64,000 nt of DNA from Gonatopus flavifemur (Eukaryota; Arthropoda; Insecta; Hymenoptera; Dryinidae). A program made the translations under genes and the position numbers. Below, in pieces: positions 45,632 through 57,899 of this stretch. The stretch is taken from positions 5,270,001-5,334,000 of the forward strand of contig JAFFJZ010000007.1 in the NCBI GenBank assembly GCA_018340375.1, given 5' to 3'. Numbering within the stretch: the first letter of the stretch is position 1; every line of letters starts with the position of its first letter. The notes beneath the pieces were generated by a model that was given only the letters and a program-made list of their open reading frames with translations, was not told the origin of the DNA and did not search any database.

Positions 45632-46205
45632 ACTACTGTGTTCAAGAAGTAAGGCGACATTTCAATTCAAACTTCGCACGCAAATGTATTTGGGGAGGTG
45701 ACATGACTGTCTTCGAAATCCATGCCAAGGGTCACATCTGAATATCCATTAATGTTTGAGATACCCCTCGTTTTTCAAGCTGCTGAAATTGAATTTTCCG
45801 ATTCTTATAATTCCAAAGCAAAGAATTTGTATCCAATTTTGTTTGCGGAATGAATTCTCTGCTGCTGATTTGTTGAGGATGGTGCAGAAAGCCTTTGACG
45901 ATGAGGTTATGTTGAAGAAATATGTTTGAGAGTGCTATAAAGAGTTCCAAGAAGGTCAAGAACGTGTCGAAGACGAAGAGCGTCCCGGTTGGCCATCAAC
46001 CTCAACTGACGAAGCTCATGTCCAAAAAATCAAAGATTTGGCCCTTGTAAATCGTTGATTGACAATTAGAGATCTTGTTGATGATGTTGGAATTTCAAAA
46101 GGATCAGTCAACACCATTTTGAACTCTTGGTTTTTGCACCACGACAATGCACCGTCTCACCCTGCATTGATTCTTCGTGATCAAGTCGTCTGCTTCTTCA
46201 ATTAA
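45632..46205 (+). pseudogene. Internally deleted mariner transposase remnant
   Basis: After a mariner-like 5' leader (TTCAAGAAGTAAGGCGAC), one plus-strand frame from about 45860 reads an N-terminal helix-turn-helix region: RMVQKAFDDE, FQEGQERVEDEERPGWPS, LTIRDLVDDVGISKGSVNTI. It then jumps directly to HHDNAPSHPALILR, the second-Asp motif. The roughly 130 residues normally between, including the first catalytic Asp, are missing. The frame has stops at TGA 45927-45929, TGA 46056-46058 and TAA 46203-46205. The C-terminal third and the 3' inverted repeat are not seen; a different repeat starts at about 46215. Confidence 0.88.
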
Positions 46206-46214
46206 CCCGATACA

Positions 46215-46745
46215 TATTTGGTAATGGAATCGCTCCTGAACCAGATGTATCGGAACAACTGGACCCTCAAAAATACCGCAGTTGTGGCAATACAAGCTCA
46301 TGAATATTGCCTGTACCGGCAGTATTGTATCCCCAGTACTGGGCCTCATGTGAAACGTCATCATTTCGACTTCGGGTCATTACTGTCAAATCAACTGGTC
46401 CTGAACCGGTTGTTTGTATTCGCCCGCGCTGGTAACTCTGGCAACCACACTGCGCCAGTATAGGGCCAGGTTTCAATTTCCACACGGAAAAAAATGCCCA
46501 TGTCAAAATCACATGAAGTGAACTTTCAGAGTAGATCTCATGTAAAATTTACTATACAATCCAGTTGGATTCACATTGTTATCATAGTTACTCCACAGCA
46601 ACACTACTCCCATTCACTTCGGTAACAATGTAGATGTAACATTAGTTCCAATGTAAATTTGACTCCAATCTTATTGATGTAAGGAGTTATGTTGAGTCAA
46701 CAACAGCCAATGTAATAGAATTTACAACGGATTTTCTTCACATGG
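46215..46745. repeat. Two adjoining repeat-word stretches (CCAGT/ACTGG; ATGTAA/GTAACA)
   Basis: 46215-46470 repeats CTGAACC, ACTGG and CCAGT words. 46485-46745 starts ACACGGAAAAAAATGCCCATG, ends CACATGGG and is filled with AATGTAA/TTACATT words. Confidence 0.45.
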
Positions 46746-47888
46746 GACAATTTGAAAAAAAATTATAATTCCGGTCATATGCAGAATTGAATTTGGTTTA
46801 TATATAGTCGTCAAAACCCGTAAAAAACGTCTCCTTTCATAAAAAAAAAGAGGGTGACCTGCATTCATCTCAATAGATACTTCCATATTGTGTCTCTGAT
46901 ATTAGCTATCCATTGTTTCAAGATGTTTCATAAATGACAATCGATGATCTGTAACGAAAATAGTTGGAAATTTGTACGGCACAACCTAGCAAATACAATA
47001 TTATATAAAAAATAAGATAATTTCATCTACAGCTCGCTATTGTTCAATCTCATTCAATTAAATCAGACCTGAGAGATCTAAGGTTGAAGCATAAAGGATT
47101 GAGAATCCTGTGAAGTCTCGTCGAGGTTACTCGTCGTAATAGCTTCCGGCAAGACTGAACAATCACATGGGATTCCACAAATCAGTTCCGACACAAAAAA
47201 AAATCGGACTTCAGTTGTTCATCAATTGTTTGATAAATGGGGATTGTTCGATAACGTAGGAGCCCTTTCTTAAGAGAGCTTTCTCCTTCCTTTCCCAACC
47301 AGGAATATATATAGGGTCCAACATCAAGTTACATCAAGTGGTGATAATTGCCTCATGTTGTCTTGATGTGGCCTGTGGTGGTCCTTATGTCAATTTCTGC
47401 CTTTTTGAAGTTATTCTTTATTTTCAAAACCGATTTTTGAACGATGATCCGAATTATGTCAAAACGATAACCCAAAGTATAGAAAACCTGCAAGTTAAAT
47501 CCTGCAAACCTGAGAGGATGAGTGAGGAGCCTTAAGAGAACATTAAAGTTCATAAAATGTTCGTTAAACCTCAACTGAAACTATGGACATTTGAAGGTTC
47601 ATTGAATGTTTGTTGAATGTAAATTTAGCTTAAATCAATCTATTTGAGCCGTTCTATAAGGGCATTTTTGCGAATATGTTGAAATTGCTGTATAATGTTA
47701 ATTTTGAAAGCATTTTCTGTTCACAAAAGTTGATGCAACACGTTTTTCCCCTTGATTTTGGAGTTTTCATCTCACTAGCAAATAAAAATATGTTGGAATG
47801 TTCCTTACATATGAGGGGAGGGAAGTATTGTGGTTGTGTGGAAAACCGATGATGCAGAAGAGGATTGGAATAATTCTTTTTTCAATGT
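46746..47888. other. No recognisable gene
   Basis: A+T-rich DNA with no recognised similarity. Confidence 0.35.
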
Positions 47889-49490
47889 GTTCGTTTTGGA
47901 GAGGGCTCGAGGGCTATTGATTTTGGTATCAATCGGATAACTGGATTTGGAAACATTGCGAAATATTGTTTAAAAAATTGTGATTTTGCAACCACGCATA
48001 TCTTTACTCCTTGTTATCTGATTGCGATTAAATTTATACTACGTTCTAGCTGTGTTGCGAAGTGATTATTCTGTACCATGCAAACTTGTCGCTTGAACTT
48101 GTACTGTAATAATCTGAGTGTGAAACGTTTATACTCCAATACTTGTAAAAGGCACTGTAAAAAGAAAGTCATAATCTGTTTGCATCTTAATTTCAGACAA
48201 TGCTTTTTCCATTGTGTCAGCGATTGTTTTTTCGGCTTGATTTGTTTGCATCATAGATTCAGCCATGAAATGAGCTGAATTTAAGACTCTCTTTTTACAG
48301 TGGGGATATCTCTTCTAAATATGCTAATCGTCACGTATTCCAGTACGAATTAGACGGACGATCAAGACACACGTACTGTGGCCGATAGTAATGTGAAAAC
48401 GTGGTCTCTATAATTCCTTACAAATTTGAATATGAAAGTGCGAGTATCTTATATAAAATTTCTGTTATCGTGTTCAGTATTTCATCCTAATTACAGTCCA
48501 CTGCTTTCCTATCATTAATCGAATTCTGTTTGACGGACTCTTGCGAGTAGCCCATCGGCGAAGAACCACGATATTCCGTGTCTCAATAGTGATACATTCT
48601 ATCACTCTAAATCCTCGAAGGATCTTTCCAAATTCTAGACAAGCTGTAATTCAATAGTGCTCCCACATGAGTTTCATTCCAATCGATTGAAAAATGTGGA
48701 AAATTTTTTTTTGCGATCCGCATCATTTGACGATATTCTGAAAGCGTGCCTTCGCTGTGTTCGTATCATCCAAATGCCATATAACTCTGAGCATAGTCAA
48801 TTAATGAGATGTTGATTGTGTGATATAAGTTTCAGACAAATCAGAATTGAGAGAAGAGGATGGTAAGCAGTGAACTATCAACGAAAATTTGAAAATTACA
48901 TAAATGTGGCTATTATACGGGTATCTTCCGTTTTGATTATTCGATCGTTATTGAATTTTTCCCACAGGTATACATATATAGTTCCAATAGCGGTCCTATA
49001 CAAGTTTCAATCTGATTTTTCCAAAAAAGCGGGAGGGAAAAAAGGAGCCCAAACAGCACAACGTGCCACTGGAACGTTTATGGAAGGTTTATAGAACGTA
49101 GGAGAGGTTTCCTGAACATGTTATCGACAATTGTAATTTTGCAACCGCTCGTATTTGCGTTTGTAGTTACCCGATTGCGATAAAATTCATACTACGTTTC
49201 ATTCACGACCCCATATGAGTGGTTCCATACGGGTTTAATCCCAATTGGTGGAAACCTGTGAAGAAAATTTTTTCTCAGTTTGGAGGAAAAAGTTTCCGTT
49301 CCTTCTATGTGACTGTTCAATTGCTAGTATGAACAAACATGAATTAAACGTAACAAGTTTCCTATTTCAAGTGACTTCAAAATATCGATATATTGAACAG
49401 CAGTAATGTGATTTCTGATTTCCTATCACACCCTGTTACATTCATTCCTTATAAATGTATCAAGAACATGGAAGTAATGTATGGTTCTTC
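47889..49490 (-). repeat. Dispersed repeat family R, copy 2 (inverted relative to copy 1)
   Basis: Inverted match to 8865-9765 over its full length. Extra sequence relative to copy 1 occupies about 48057-48645 and a ~65-bp block near 49045-49110. The first extra block contains the MITE at 48153-48302. Confidence 0.75.
48153..48302. mobile_element. MITE with CACTGTAAAAAG ends
   Basis: CACTGTAAAAAGAAAGTC and GACTCTCTTTTTACAGTG pair over 18 bp with one mismatch. The terminus is shared with the element at 13992-14173. Confidence 0.75.
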
Positions 49491-49660
49491 ATAGCGATTT
49501 TTTCTTATATTCTCTAAGTTCAACTATAATGCGTCACGTCTTTCTACAGCCCGATAAACTCCAGCTTTGACAAGAATTGTTCTCTTGTCTGATTAAACAA
49601 TTTTTGGGAGCGGCGTGAACGATATCTCGCAAAAAAATTTCTTCTGTAACTCAACGGCCT

Positions 49661-49902
49661 CACTGAGAGAAATAATCCTTATCACCAACAACATATTTTG
49701 ATGTTCGGAGAAATCCGTTGCTCAAGAAATATATATCCTTGATACTAGAAAATTTTTCTGAAGCTAAGAATGTAATTCTTGAATTGGAAAAATATTTTCT
49801 TGATTCAAGAAAATTTTTTTTGGTTCTACAACATGTCAACAGTTTATTAAGAAAAAATTCAAGAATACATTTCCTTGGTATTGGTCATTATTTCTCTCAG
49901 TG
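49661..49902. mobile_element. MITE with CACTGAGAGAAATAA ends
   Basis: CACTGAGAGAAATAA and TTATTTCTCTCAGTG are perfect 14-15-bp ends. The interior repeats TTCTTGATT/AATTTTTCT words, like the nested MITE at 32971-33209. Confidence 0.82.
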
Positions 49903-50610
49903 CACCCCACTTGTTATTTATGATATGGAAATAGTATGGAAATAGTATATATTGAGGTGAATACAGTTCACCATTTTTTTTCTATAGAATGATACGTTTT
50001 CGATGGGTTTCCATTACTGTACATGGACCAAATTAGGTTGTTGAAGATTGAATCGGTGATTGAAACGAATTGATGATCAGATAAAGAAATACCTAGCTGC
50101 CAAAGATCCAAAATCTTGCAGTACATTCTTTGAACGATGTTTCCAGTCCCAAAGACTCAATTCGAGAAGATATACCGACGATTCATCAGATTTTATGAGT
50201 CTGAATTTTCGTTTCGTTCCTATAAACGATTCAAACTTCGAGAACATAACCAAATTCAATTCTACATGTAATCGGAATTGTAATGTTGTTCAAATTTTGG
50301 AACATTTGATTTCCATTTCCAAAAGTAGCAACTTTACTCCACAAGTATTACTCAATTATGTAATTTTCAAGATTTCGCCTCCAATGCGACACATGTTCCA
50401 AACGTCCAATTGAGCCCAGTTTCGGCAAAAAATAATTTCTAGTGGCATAGAACAATTCTAAAGGGCAGCGTGCCAAAAATTCTAATATTCGAAAAATGAC
50501 AGTCACCTCAATATGTACCTCATGAAAAAACTCAGTCAAAATCACATGCTTTTAATGACATTTTGACAAACGGTTCTGATTGGATATTCATAATTATTCT
50601 ATGTTCAATA
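49903..50610. other. No recognised gene
   Basis: A 117-codon open frame at 50060-50413 (plus) has no recognisable domain or compositional support, so it is not called. Confidence 0.35.
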
Positions 50611-50841
50611 CACGGAGAAAAAAATGATGCGTCCCGTGCATGAAGTGCACCATGCGTCTGAAGTAAGCTATCTATGGAGCATTAGATGTATGAATTCATG
50701 CGTTCCGATCAAACTATCATGCATTAAAAACATGGAGCAGGAGTGTTGATCGCATAGACTGTGTACTGTCTGAGTATGCATATATTCGAACTCTGGATGC
50801 ATGGATTTTCATGCAAAGAACATGTGCATTTTTTCTCCGTG
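50611..50841. mobile_element. TA-flanked MITE of the CACGGAGAAAA family
   Basis: TA at 50609-50610 and 50842-50843. Ends CACGGAGAAAAAAATG and CATTTTTTCTCCGTG. The interior is dominated by ATGCAT/GCATGAA/CATG words. Confidence 0.88.
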
Positions 50842-51155
50842 TAATGATAAAAACAGGATCACGATCTGAAAGTGAGAGATATGTCTTGAAAATTTGAGGG
50901 TTATAAAATTTTCTCTCCGCTGAACACATTACGTACATATAATGGGGAAGGGGACAAGGTTATTTTCATTGTTACTTTCAAGGGATTCTCGCGTCACATT
51001 CACATACGTTTCTATAATGCTCAATATCCATGCATAATCCATATGATCAGTAAAAAAGAAGAAAAAGAAGGTGATGGATGAAAATATAGGAGTAACAACG
51101 TATCGACGGAGCTCATTTTGAGTCAAGAGTACCCAAAGGATGTCAACACCCACAT
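50842..51155. other. No recognisable gene
   Basis: Spacer between the MITE and the LINE target site; nothing recognised. Confidence 0.4.
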
Positions 51156-51366
51156 TAATAATATTGAATATGTAGTAGGTTTTATTGTTTCAGGACATTC
51201 TAGTCCATACTATAGAGTTCAGATACATAATTACAATGTTACAAAATTATAATGTTATTGAAAATAACAAAGATAGCGTAGAGTAATTACAATAATACTT
51301 AAGCTAGGTAATTACAATAATACTTAAGCTAGGGTGGTTTAAACCGCGTAAATTATAAATTGATTC

Positions 51367-54300
51367 TCATTGCTTACAATCTTCGAGTACCTTTTTAACA
51401 TACGTACAAATTTCCCTAATCGTTTTCGTGTCGGGGTTATCAAGCTTCCACAGCAGGAGGTCATTTCCCTCAAGACCTACACTGTTCTGTAAGAATGACA
51501 TCCTAGCATGTTCGGAAGCAGGGCAGATGAATATACCGTGGAAAGAATCTTTGATTAATCCCTGATCACATTGGGTGCAGATCTCATCTGCTTCGATTGC
51601 GTACACTTCCGAGTCAAGGATGATTCTAGTCGAAACTTCAGACAATAGACGGATCTGAGCCATGAATCTACGCAGGGAGATGGCGATCCTGACGTTTAGA
51701 TATCCAGGTAGATTTGAAGAAATAGATAAGTATGGAAGTGTCAAAAGAGAAGTGAAACGTGCAGCTCGCTGAAGATCCATCTCATAAGCTTTTCTTCCAA
51801 ATGTTGCTATAAGTTCCATTCTACTCTCCATCAGAGTAAAGGGTGTTAGGTAGTTCCACAAATGTGTGCCTTCGGCGAAATCGAATAAGTTTTTTACCTG
51901 CACCGCCCAGTTCCACTTCTCCTGACACTTTCCTCGTTCTGCTAATTCTTTCAATCGAAGGAAACACATTCTGGGGTACCGGTATTCTAGCATCCTTAAT
52001 AATTTAATTATCCAGTTCACTATTTGTGAAAAGATATTGACATTCAGAGGGTACCTTCCTGTTTCCAGCCTTATAGCAAAGTTTGGAGTGTGCCTAGGTG
52101 AATGCAAAATTCTCTTGAAGAAGATTGTCTGTAACCTTTCGAATTGGACCAGAAATCTTAGTCCCCAAATGTGGGCACTATATAACAAAACGCTAATTAT
52201 GAGATTGTTGAATACATGATTAACTGGGTACCATGAATCTGGTTTTACAGAGTTTATTAATGAACTAGTAGAGCTGATGGCTTGATCAGTTTTACTTGAT
52301 GTTGCTTCCATCATCGCAGAGAAAGAAGCGGAATTAGAGAAGATGACCCCTAGGTACAAGTATTGATTGACTATTTCGATTTCGGTATCTCCATACACAA
52401 ATTGATATTTTTTTGAATGCGCGTGACCTCCTTTCTGAACAATTTTAATCTTTGTTTCATTCGTATTTACTGTAAACCCGTTTGATTGGCAGTATTCGTG
52501 TAAAACCGATAGAATTTTTTTCATACCCATTACAGTATCTGCAAAGGAAGCAAGGTCATCCGCATAAGCAAGCATCAATATTTCTACCATATGATTGATG
52601 GAAATTCCTCTAATTCCTCTCTTTCTCATAAAATCTTCAATATCAGCGATAAAAAGAGCAAAAAGGGTTGGGCTCAATATTTCTCCCTGAAGCACACCTT
52701 CGGTGATTTGAATTGGGGCAGATAAACCGTTCATGGATTTAACCGAGAAGGAGGCTTTGGAATATAAGTTAATAAGTATTTTGATGAATTTTGAGCCAAA
52801 ACCCATTGAATGCAACTTTTTCCACAGAAGGTTATGTACTATGGAGTCAAATGCACGTCTGAAGTCGACGAAGAGGGTGAAAACTCTCCCTTTCTTTCTG
52901 TTTAAGTGTATCTGAATAATCGAGTTCATCGTAAATATGTTGTCGTGGGTTCCTCGATTTTTTCTGAAACCAGATTGGGATTCAGGTAACAATTTTTCAT
53001 TTTCGGCCCAGTTTACTACTCTGGTATGAAGTATAGTAGTGAATATTTTTACTATTGAATTTACTAGGGCTATTGGTCGGTAGTTGGCCGGATCAGTCTT
53101 ATCACCCTTTTTATGAATCATTTTAATCAGAATTTGTGACCAAGAGTCAGGAACCGCCTCCACTTCAAGTACTTTATTAAAGAATTGTTGCAAATGTAAA
53201 ATCCAGTTTTGTGATAGGTAAACATAAAATTCGGATGGAATGCCATCAGCTCCGGGAGCCTTGCCAGATTTACATTTATTAAGGCTAGTTGTGACCCCTG
53301 CTGTGGAAATAGGAACGTTCAATATAGCATTTTCCGTCTCTGGGAAGGTTGTGATGTATATTTTTTCGGATGTCCGGTGGAGAGACTTGAAGTAAAGTTC
53401 CCACGATTTTGAGTCAATAAGTTCCTGAGGAGGTGAACGAGATCTATATCTATTTATAATTTCCCAGAAAGTGGGAGGGTCTGGCGGTGTCGCTAATTCA
53501 TTCAAAACAGGGTCCCTATACTTTGCTTTTTTCTCAAGAATTATGTCTTTATATGCTTTCTTATTCTCTAAGTAAATTAAAATCGTTCCAGAAGAAAATT
53601 TGTCCCTCTTGCAGTTTCTCAAGCTTTTTTTTACTTTTTGTTTACTGCTTTTGCAATCTAAATCGAAGCACGGTTTACAACGGAAAAAAGAATTTTTTGT
53701 AGACTTTTGCATATTCAGATAGTGGGATGCATTCATGATCGTGGTAGTTAGGTTATCCGAGAGATTTTCAAGAGAGGTGGAAATTGATGAGACATTCGGG
53801 GAGTGACTGAGATGTGATTGGTATGTTCCGGCAAGATCCTGTTCCCATGTAAGTTTGGGTTGATTTTCATGGACACTTTGTTTATACATAAACTCAAAGT
53901 TGAGTTGGACGGATACCGGAAGGTGATCCGATAGTGTGGAGAGTTGTAGAACTTCCACGTCCTGAATGATTGACAAACCGTGATGGTTGGACCTGATGAG
54001 GTCAATGACCGAGCAGCCATTCCGGCTGACGTAGGTGGAAGCAGCAGGTGAATCACTGGGTGTTCTGCCATTCAATAGGTATAAATCACATGTTTCCATG
54101 GTTTCTACTAGTTTTTCACCCCTGGAATTGATAACTTTGTCTAATGATGATCTAGCAACCTGAAAAGGAAGGTGATTTCTCATAATGCAAGGATCTAGTT
54201 GATTTAAATCCGCGACTCTACAGTTTAAGTCACCCCCCAGTAGCAACGGCGTTTGTGGATATTTTTCGGTAAATTACAAAATTAAGTCGTAAAGTTTATC

Positions 54301-54681
54301 CAATAGAGCTTCAAAATCAGAAGTGGGAGATGAGTATATCAGACATATTATAAATTTCCAGTTCATACAACCTATTTCAGCGAGTATTAGATCATGAGAG
54401 GTGTGTAGGAGCTCCGATGTAATAGCTGGTGAGTCATGATGCAGTATCATAAGTCCTCCCATAGCTCTCCCCTTGGGTGCTACTTTTTCTGCTGGTGAAA
54501 ATATGATTTGTGAAGTGTCAAATCTGTGAGGCAAGTGAATTGGTTGGGTTCTGAGCCAAGTTTCCGAGATGCAGATGATGTCGGATGATGAATACAAAAG
54601 TTGAAGGTCAGACAAGTTGGAGAATCCATGGGCGTTCCAAAAGATGAAGCGTGGCCGGCGAGAATTGACACCGTGTAATTG
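51367..54681 (-). pseudogene. LINE ORF2: apurinic-type endonuclease plus reverse transcriptase, one in-frame stop
   Basis: One reading frame runs from a TAG at 54682-54684 to the stop at 51367, broken only by TAA at 54274-54276. The endonuclease comes first: ICISETWL (catalytic Glu), then GGDLNCRV and SDHLPV. Counting from the Met at 54246, the reverse transcriptase has DGIPSEF at 334-340, FVDFRRAFDS around Asp461, GVLQGEILSP at 517-526 and the catalytic YADD at 561-564. A C-terminal CX2CX9HX4C zinc-knuckle-like motif lies at 890-908. The product would nick the target and copy the RNA into DNA (target-primed reverse transcription). Its closest clade is uncertain; CR1/Jockey/I-type elements share this order. 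Removing the single stop is not needed to recognise the family. Confidence 0.93.
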
Positions 54682-54771
54682 CTATTCCCTTTCGTCTGGA
54701 TGAGTATTCTTGTTTAATGGGTCCTTATTTTGGAAGTAAGACGATATTGTAGTGCCGTTTGTTTTTGCTTT

Positions 54772-55736
54772 TTAATCATTCCTCACCATTGCACTCTTTG
54801 GCCGGTTCCGTTTACGACTCGTGGATGATGCGGTGGAGTTTTGTGAGCATATACTTTGAATGTTGTTATCTTCGCTCACATGTTCATTGTCTTTTAGTTT
54901 ATGCTCTTTAACCCTCAGCCTTCACACGAGTGCGAATTTGCACCACATTACCTTCTCTTTCACCCATTATCCTCAATGGATTTCTCGGAAAGTTCACCCT
55001 GAATTCATGTCATTTTCACTTTCATCCTGATTTATTTCCACGAAATTACACAGAATGAAAATCGGGAAGCCAAACTCGCACTCGTGTGGAGGTAGTTTTT
55101 GCGTGAATGAGGTGTGGAGGCTGAGGGTTAAGTATCCTTTCAATGTTGACAAGATCATATGGAGTATCCTCAAGAATGAGCTTGATTCCTCGCAGTTTTG
55201 CAGTTTTTCCTATATCATTCAACTGCTTTCGCGCTCCTTTCAAAAGTCTACGAGTCTTTCTTTCCTCATTCGAGTAATCATCGGAGAGTGTTATATTCAT
55301 TGCCTTTAATGCCTTCATATTTTGATAAATCAGCTGTTTCGCATGTGTTGTTGTTGAATGTGATCAAAATAGGTCTCGTGTTGACAGTTCGGCCGAGACG
55401 TTTCACGTTATCGGTATCATGAGCCGGTATGTTAACATTAACGTTCTTGAATATGCCGAGCACTGTATTCAAGAGTTCAGAATAAGTTTGTTGCGAGTCA
55501 GGGTATTTAAATATTAACAAATTTTTCATACGATCACGAGATTTCAATCAATTGATTACACTTTTCAACACATGCACTTCTTGTTCAACGTCGGCACATT
55601 CTTCATCTGAATTCAGACACTTTTCATTTTTTTTATTCACTTCACCCAATACATTCTGGTTCGAAATTTTCATCCCATCTATTGAATCTTCTAAATGAGA
55701 CACTGTTTTTTCAAGTTTATCAATACTCTCTTTCAT
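54772..55736 (-). pseudogene. LINE ORF1 (coiled coil + RRM-like), broken and carrying a MITE
   Basis: The frame from the ATG at 55736 gives a coiled-coil region (IDKLEKTVSHLEDSIDGMK) to a TGA at 55548-55550. In the same frame an RRM-like core follows (RDRMKNLLIFKYPD, VKRLGRTVNTRPILITF). A frameshift near 55310 leads to the C-terminal basic domain (ITLSDDYSNEERKTRRLLKG). The MITE at 54912-55127 interrupts it after a DLVNIERIL phrase. Past the MITE a Ser/Lys-rich tail with a KRNRPK basic stretch continues to TAA at 54772-54774. ORF1 proteins of this type bind RNA and trimerise. The frame is open upstream of 55736 without an ATG, so the true start may be non-AUG or lost. Confidence 0.8.
54912..55127. 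mobile_element. TTAA-flanked piggyBac-type MITE inside LINE ORF1
   Basis: TTAA at 54908-54911 and 55128-55131. Termini CCCTCAGCC and GGCTGAGGG pair over 9 bp, and 15 of the first 16 bp pair overall. TTAA duplication plus CCC start is the piggyBac signature. 216 bp, non-coding. Confidence 0.92.
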
Positions 55737-55913
55737 ACTTTTGATATCTACACTCGATCTTTCAATTAATGATTTCAGATCGTCTAACGTCGTGATTGTG
55801 TGTGTGAAACTAAGAACACAATATCAGAGTAAATATATACAATTGACGGAGCGGTCGAAAACACGTCTTACTCGCACGAAAGGCAATGCTGCATTCCTAA
55901 TAATATTGAATAT

Positions 55914-57508
55914 TGAACACCCTCGTTTCATCTTTATAATTCATTTTCAAAGCCTTTTTCCCTGTCATCAATCAAGATATGATGATTATTATTATCTCAT
56001 GTAAATTGTATGGAGAAGAATGGAAGGTTTGGAAGCTGGGTACAGAAAATAATCGGGTGGAAAATGAATGGATGATATTTAGGACTCATAATCATACAGG
56101 ATGGTTGAAATTCACTATGTTTTTATCAATCACAAAGGAAAGGTATCTTGTTATCCAATTTTCAGTAATCCATGATTCAATGAATTTCTACATTAATAGT
56201 GTTCTCAAAATACTTGGATAACAGTTTTGGTGATATGTTCTGTTGGATGTCTTAGGAAACACGAAGATGTTAGGAAACACGCCAGGCATTCTGCAGGATA
56301 CTATATTTGAGAATGTCATAATCCAAAAGTAATCTTTTCATATTCCATGAGACGTTTCCTCAAATGCTCGGAATATATTTTCAGAATACGCAGCCAAGAA
56401 TGTCTTCTTCGTATCTGGGAAATACTTTGGCTTGTCATCACACTGGAACCTTACAATGAAGATATTCCTACTCTCTCTTCAACGCATGACAGGAACCGTT
56501 CAAATAAGAAAAAAGAAGAGCTGTATTGTTACGGGGTTACGCTATATGAAGGGACTATGGGCTAAGATACTGTAAAATGGAGTGAAGCTGGGCGATATAA
56601 GACAAAGTGGGACGTTCGCATAGAGTACCTATCAAGTGGGAGGTATCAATTGGTGCATTGAGAATGGATTGCTACAGCCTGGAAACTCGATGCATCTGAT
56701 TGGTCATTCTATCGAACGCGAATTTGTGATTGATCAGTTCTGTTAGAATTCCAAGATTGTGACAATCATGGATCTCCCACTTTGTCCCATGTCATCTTGT
56801 TCCACCTTTTTTCACGGTATTTCTTACAAATTCCTAAAATATATTTGAAAAGTTTTCCAGAATTTTTGAAAATTTTTCAGAACTCGGAGATTCGCTGATG
56901 TAATAGAGACTTAGTTTCTCCCTCTCTAGACCCGAATTCAGTTTTGATTTAGTGATCTTTCAAAAAATCACAAAGTGCCTTTTTCGCATGACGATAATCA
57001 AACAAATGGATTTGTAAGGTGTTCAAAGTTCAAATTCATCACATTTTTTTCATTACTTGAAATATGATAACTCCGGATAACTTCGTTTACTGGTACTGTA
57101 TCAGCAGAGATTGCTAACGCAATGTTGGAATCATAGTCCGTATCACTTTTTTTTACAATATTGTGTGATTGGTTGGATTTTTCTGAGCCAATCAGCATGG
57201 GAGGATAAATGGAAAACGTGATACCACCAATCAGAAACTGGACCATAGTTTTCATATATCGTTAGTAATCTCTCAACTCATCTCTGGCACCAGCATTGGG
57301 TCAGATTAGAATTTCTACGTAGGATGTCATAATTTCGATCCCATTCGAGCCATTCCTTATCCAGCTCCGGCAAAACAGCTTGCCCTGTTGCAAGACCAGA
57401 GTTCCACCATAGCAGGCTTACATCGAACATGGGTAACGACGTGGTAGTAAATGTTATACTGGCCCTTATGTGCAATGATGTTAACAATTTGACTATTAGA
57501 CAGTACCG
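55914..57508. other. No recognisable gene
   Basis: Short frames without domains on both strands. The last 250 bp share ACTGGCC/CCAGTT-type words with 46.2-46.5 kb and continue after the next MITE (57770-57835), suggesting the MITE landed in a copy of that repeat. Confidence 0.4.
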
Positions 57509-57761
57509 CCCATACAGCAAAAATGTCGCTTTGTCTGAAAGATTTCTACTGGATGTCTAAAAGATTTCTTATGCAATAGTTTTCCTTGTCTTTAAGATGT
57601 CTTCGTTTGAAAAATCTAAAAGATGTCTTGAGATCTCTTTCAGATGTCTTTTAGATTTCTTAAACGAAGACATCTTAAAGACAGTGCAAACTGTTGCATA
57701 AGAAATCTTTCAAACATCCAGTAGAAATCTTTTAGACAAAGCAAAACTTTTGCTGCATGGG
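57509..57761. mobile_element. Foldback MITE (CCCATACAGCAAAA...), AAGATGTCTT-word arms
   Basis: The arms of about 110 bp pair through CCCATRCAGCAAAA, GAAAGATTTCTACTGGATGT, TTTCTTATGCAA and TCTTTAAGATGTCTTCGTTT blocks. The central part repeats AGATGTCTT/AAGACATCT. Confidence 0.85.
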
Positions 57762-57899
57762 CCTCTATTTAACTGGCCTCATAATGGCAGGTCTGGAATT
57801 GTCATGCCCGGCAACTCTGACAACAGTGCTCAACTAGTAGCGGCTTGTGTTTTCATTCACACTTTGGAAGAAGTGACACACGCGTGCGTCTATTATACT

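Larger units (their letters stand above)
51172..55897 (-). mobile_element. Near full-length non-LTR retrotransposon (LINE) with ORF1 and EN/RT ORF2
   Basis: The element is bounded by a perfect 16-bp direct repeat TAATAATATTGAATAT at 51156-51171 and 55898-55913, the target-site duplication. The 5' end is at the right. Order on the minus strand: short leader, ORF1, ORF2, and a 3' UTR with a duplicated 25-bp unit (TAATTACAATAATACTTAAG, twice at 51276-51335) and an AATAAA-like signal about 15 bp before the end. There is no poly(A) tail. It includes a nested MITE (54912-55127). ORF1 has one stop and one frameshift, ORF2 one stop, so it is a fairly young but inactive copy. Confidence 0.93.

Noticed and set aside
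50060..50413. 117-codon plus-strand open frame
   Set aside because: No motif, no promoter or context support; consistent with chance in this composition.
55046..55150. C-terminal tail of the ORF1 frame at 55046-55318 as native protein
   Set aside because: Past the DLVNIERIL phrase it is translated from the TTAA-flanked MITE, so it is not part of the original ORF1.
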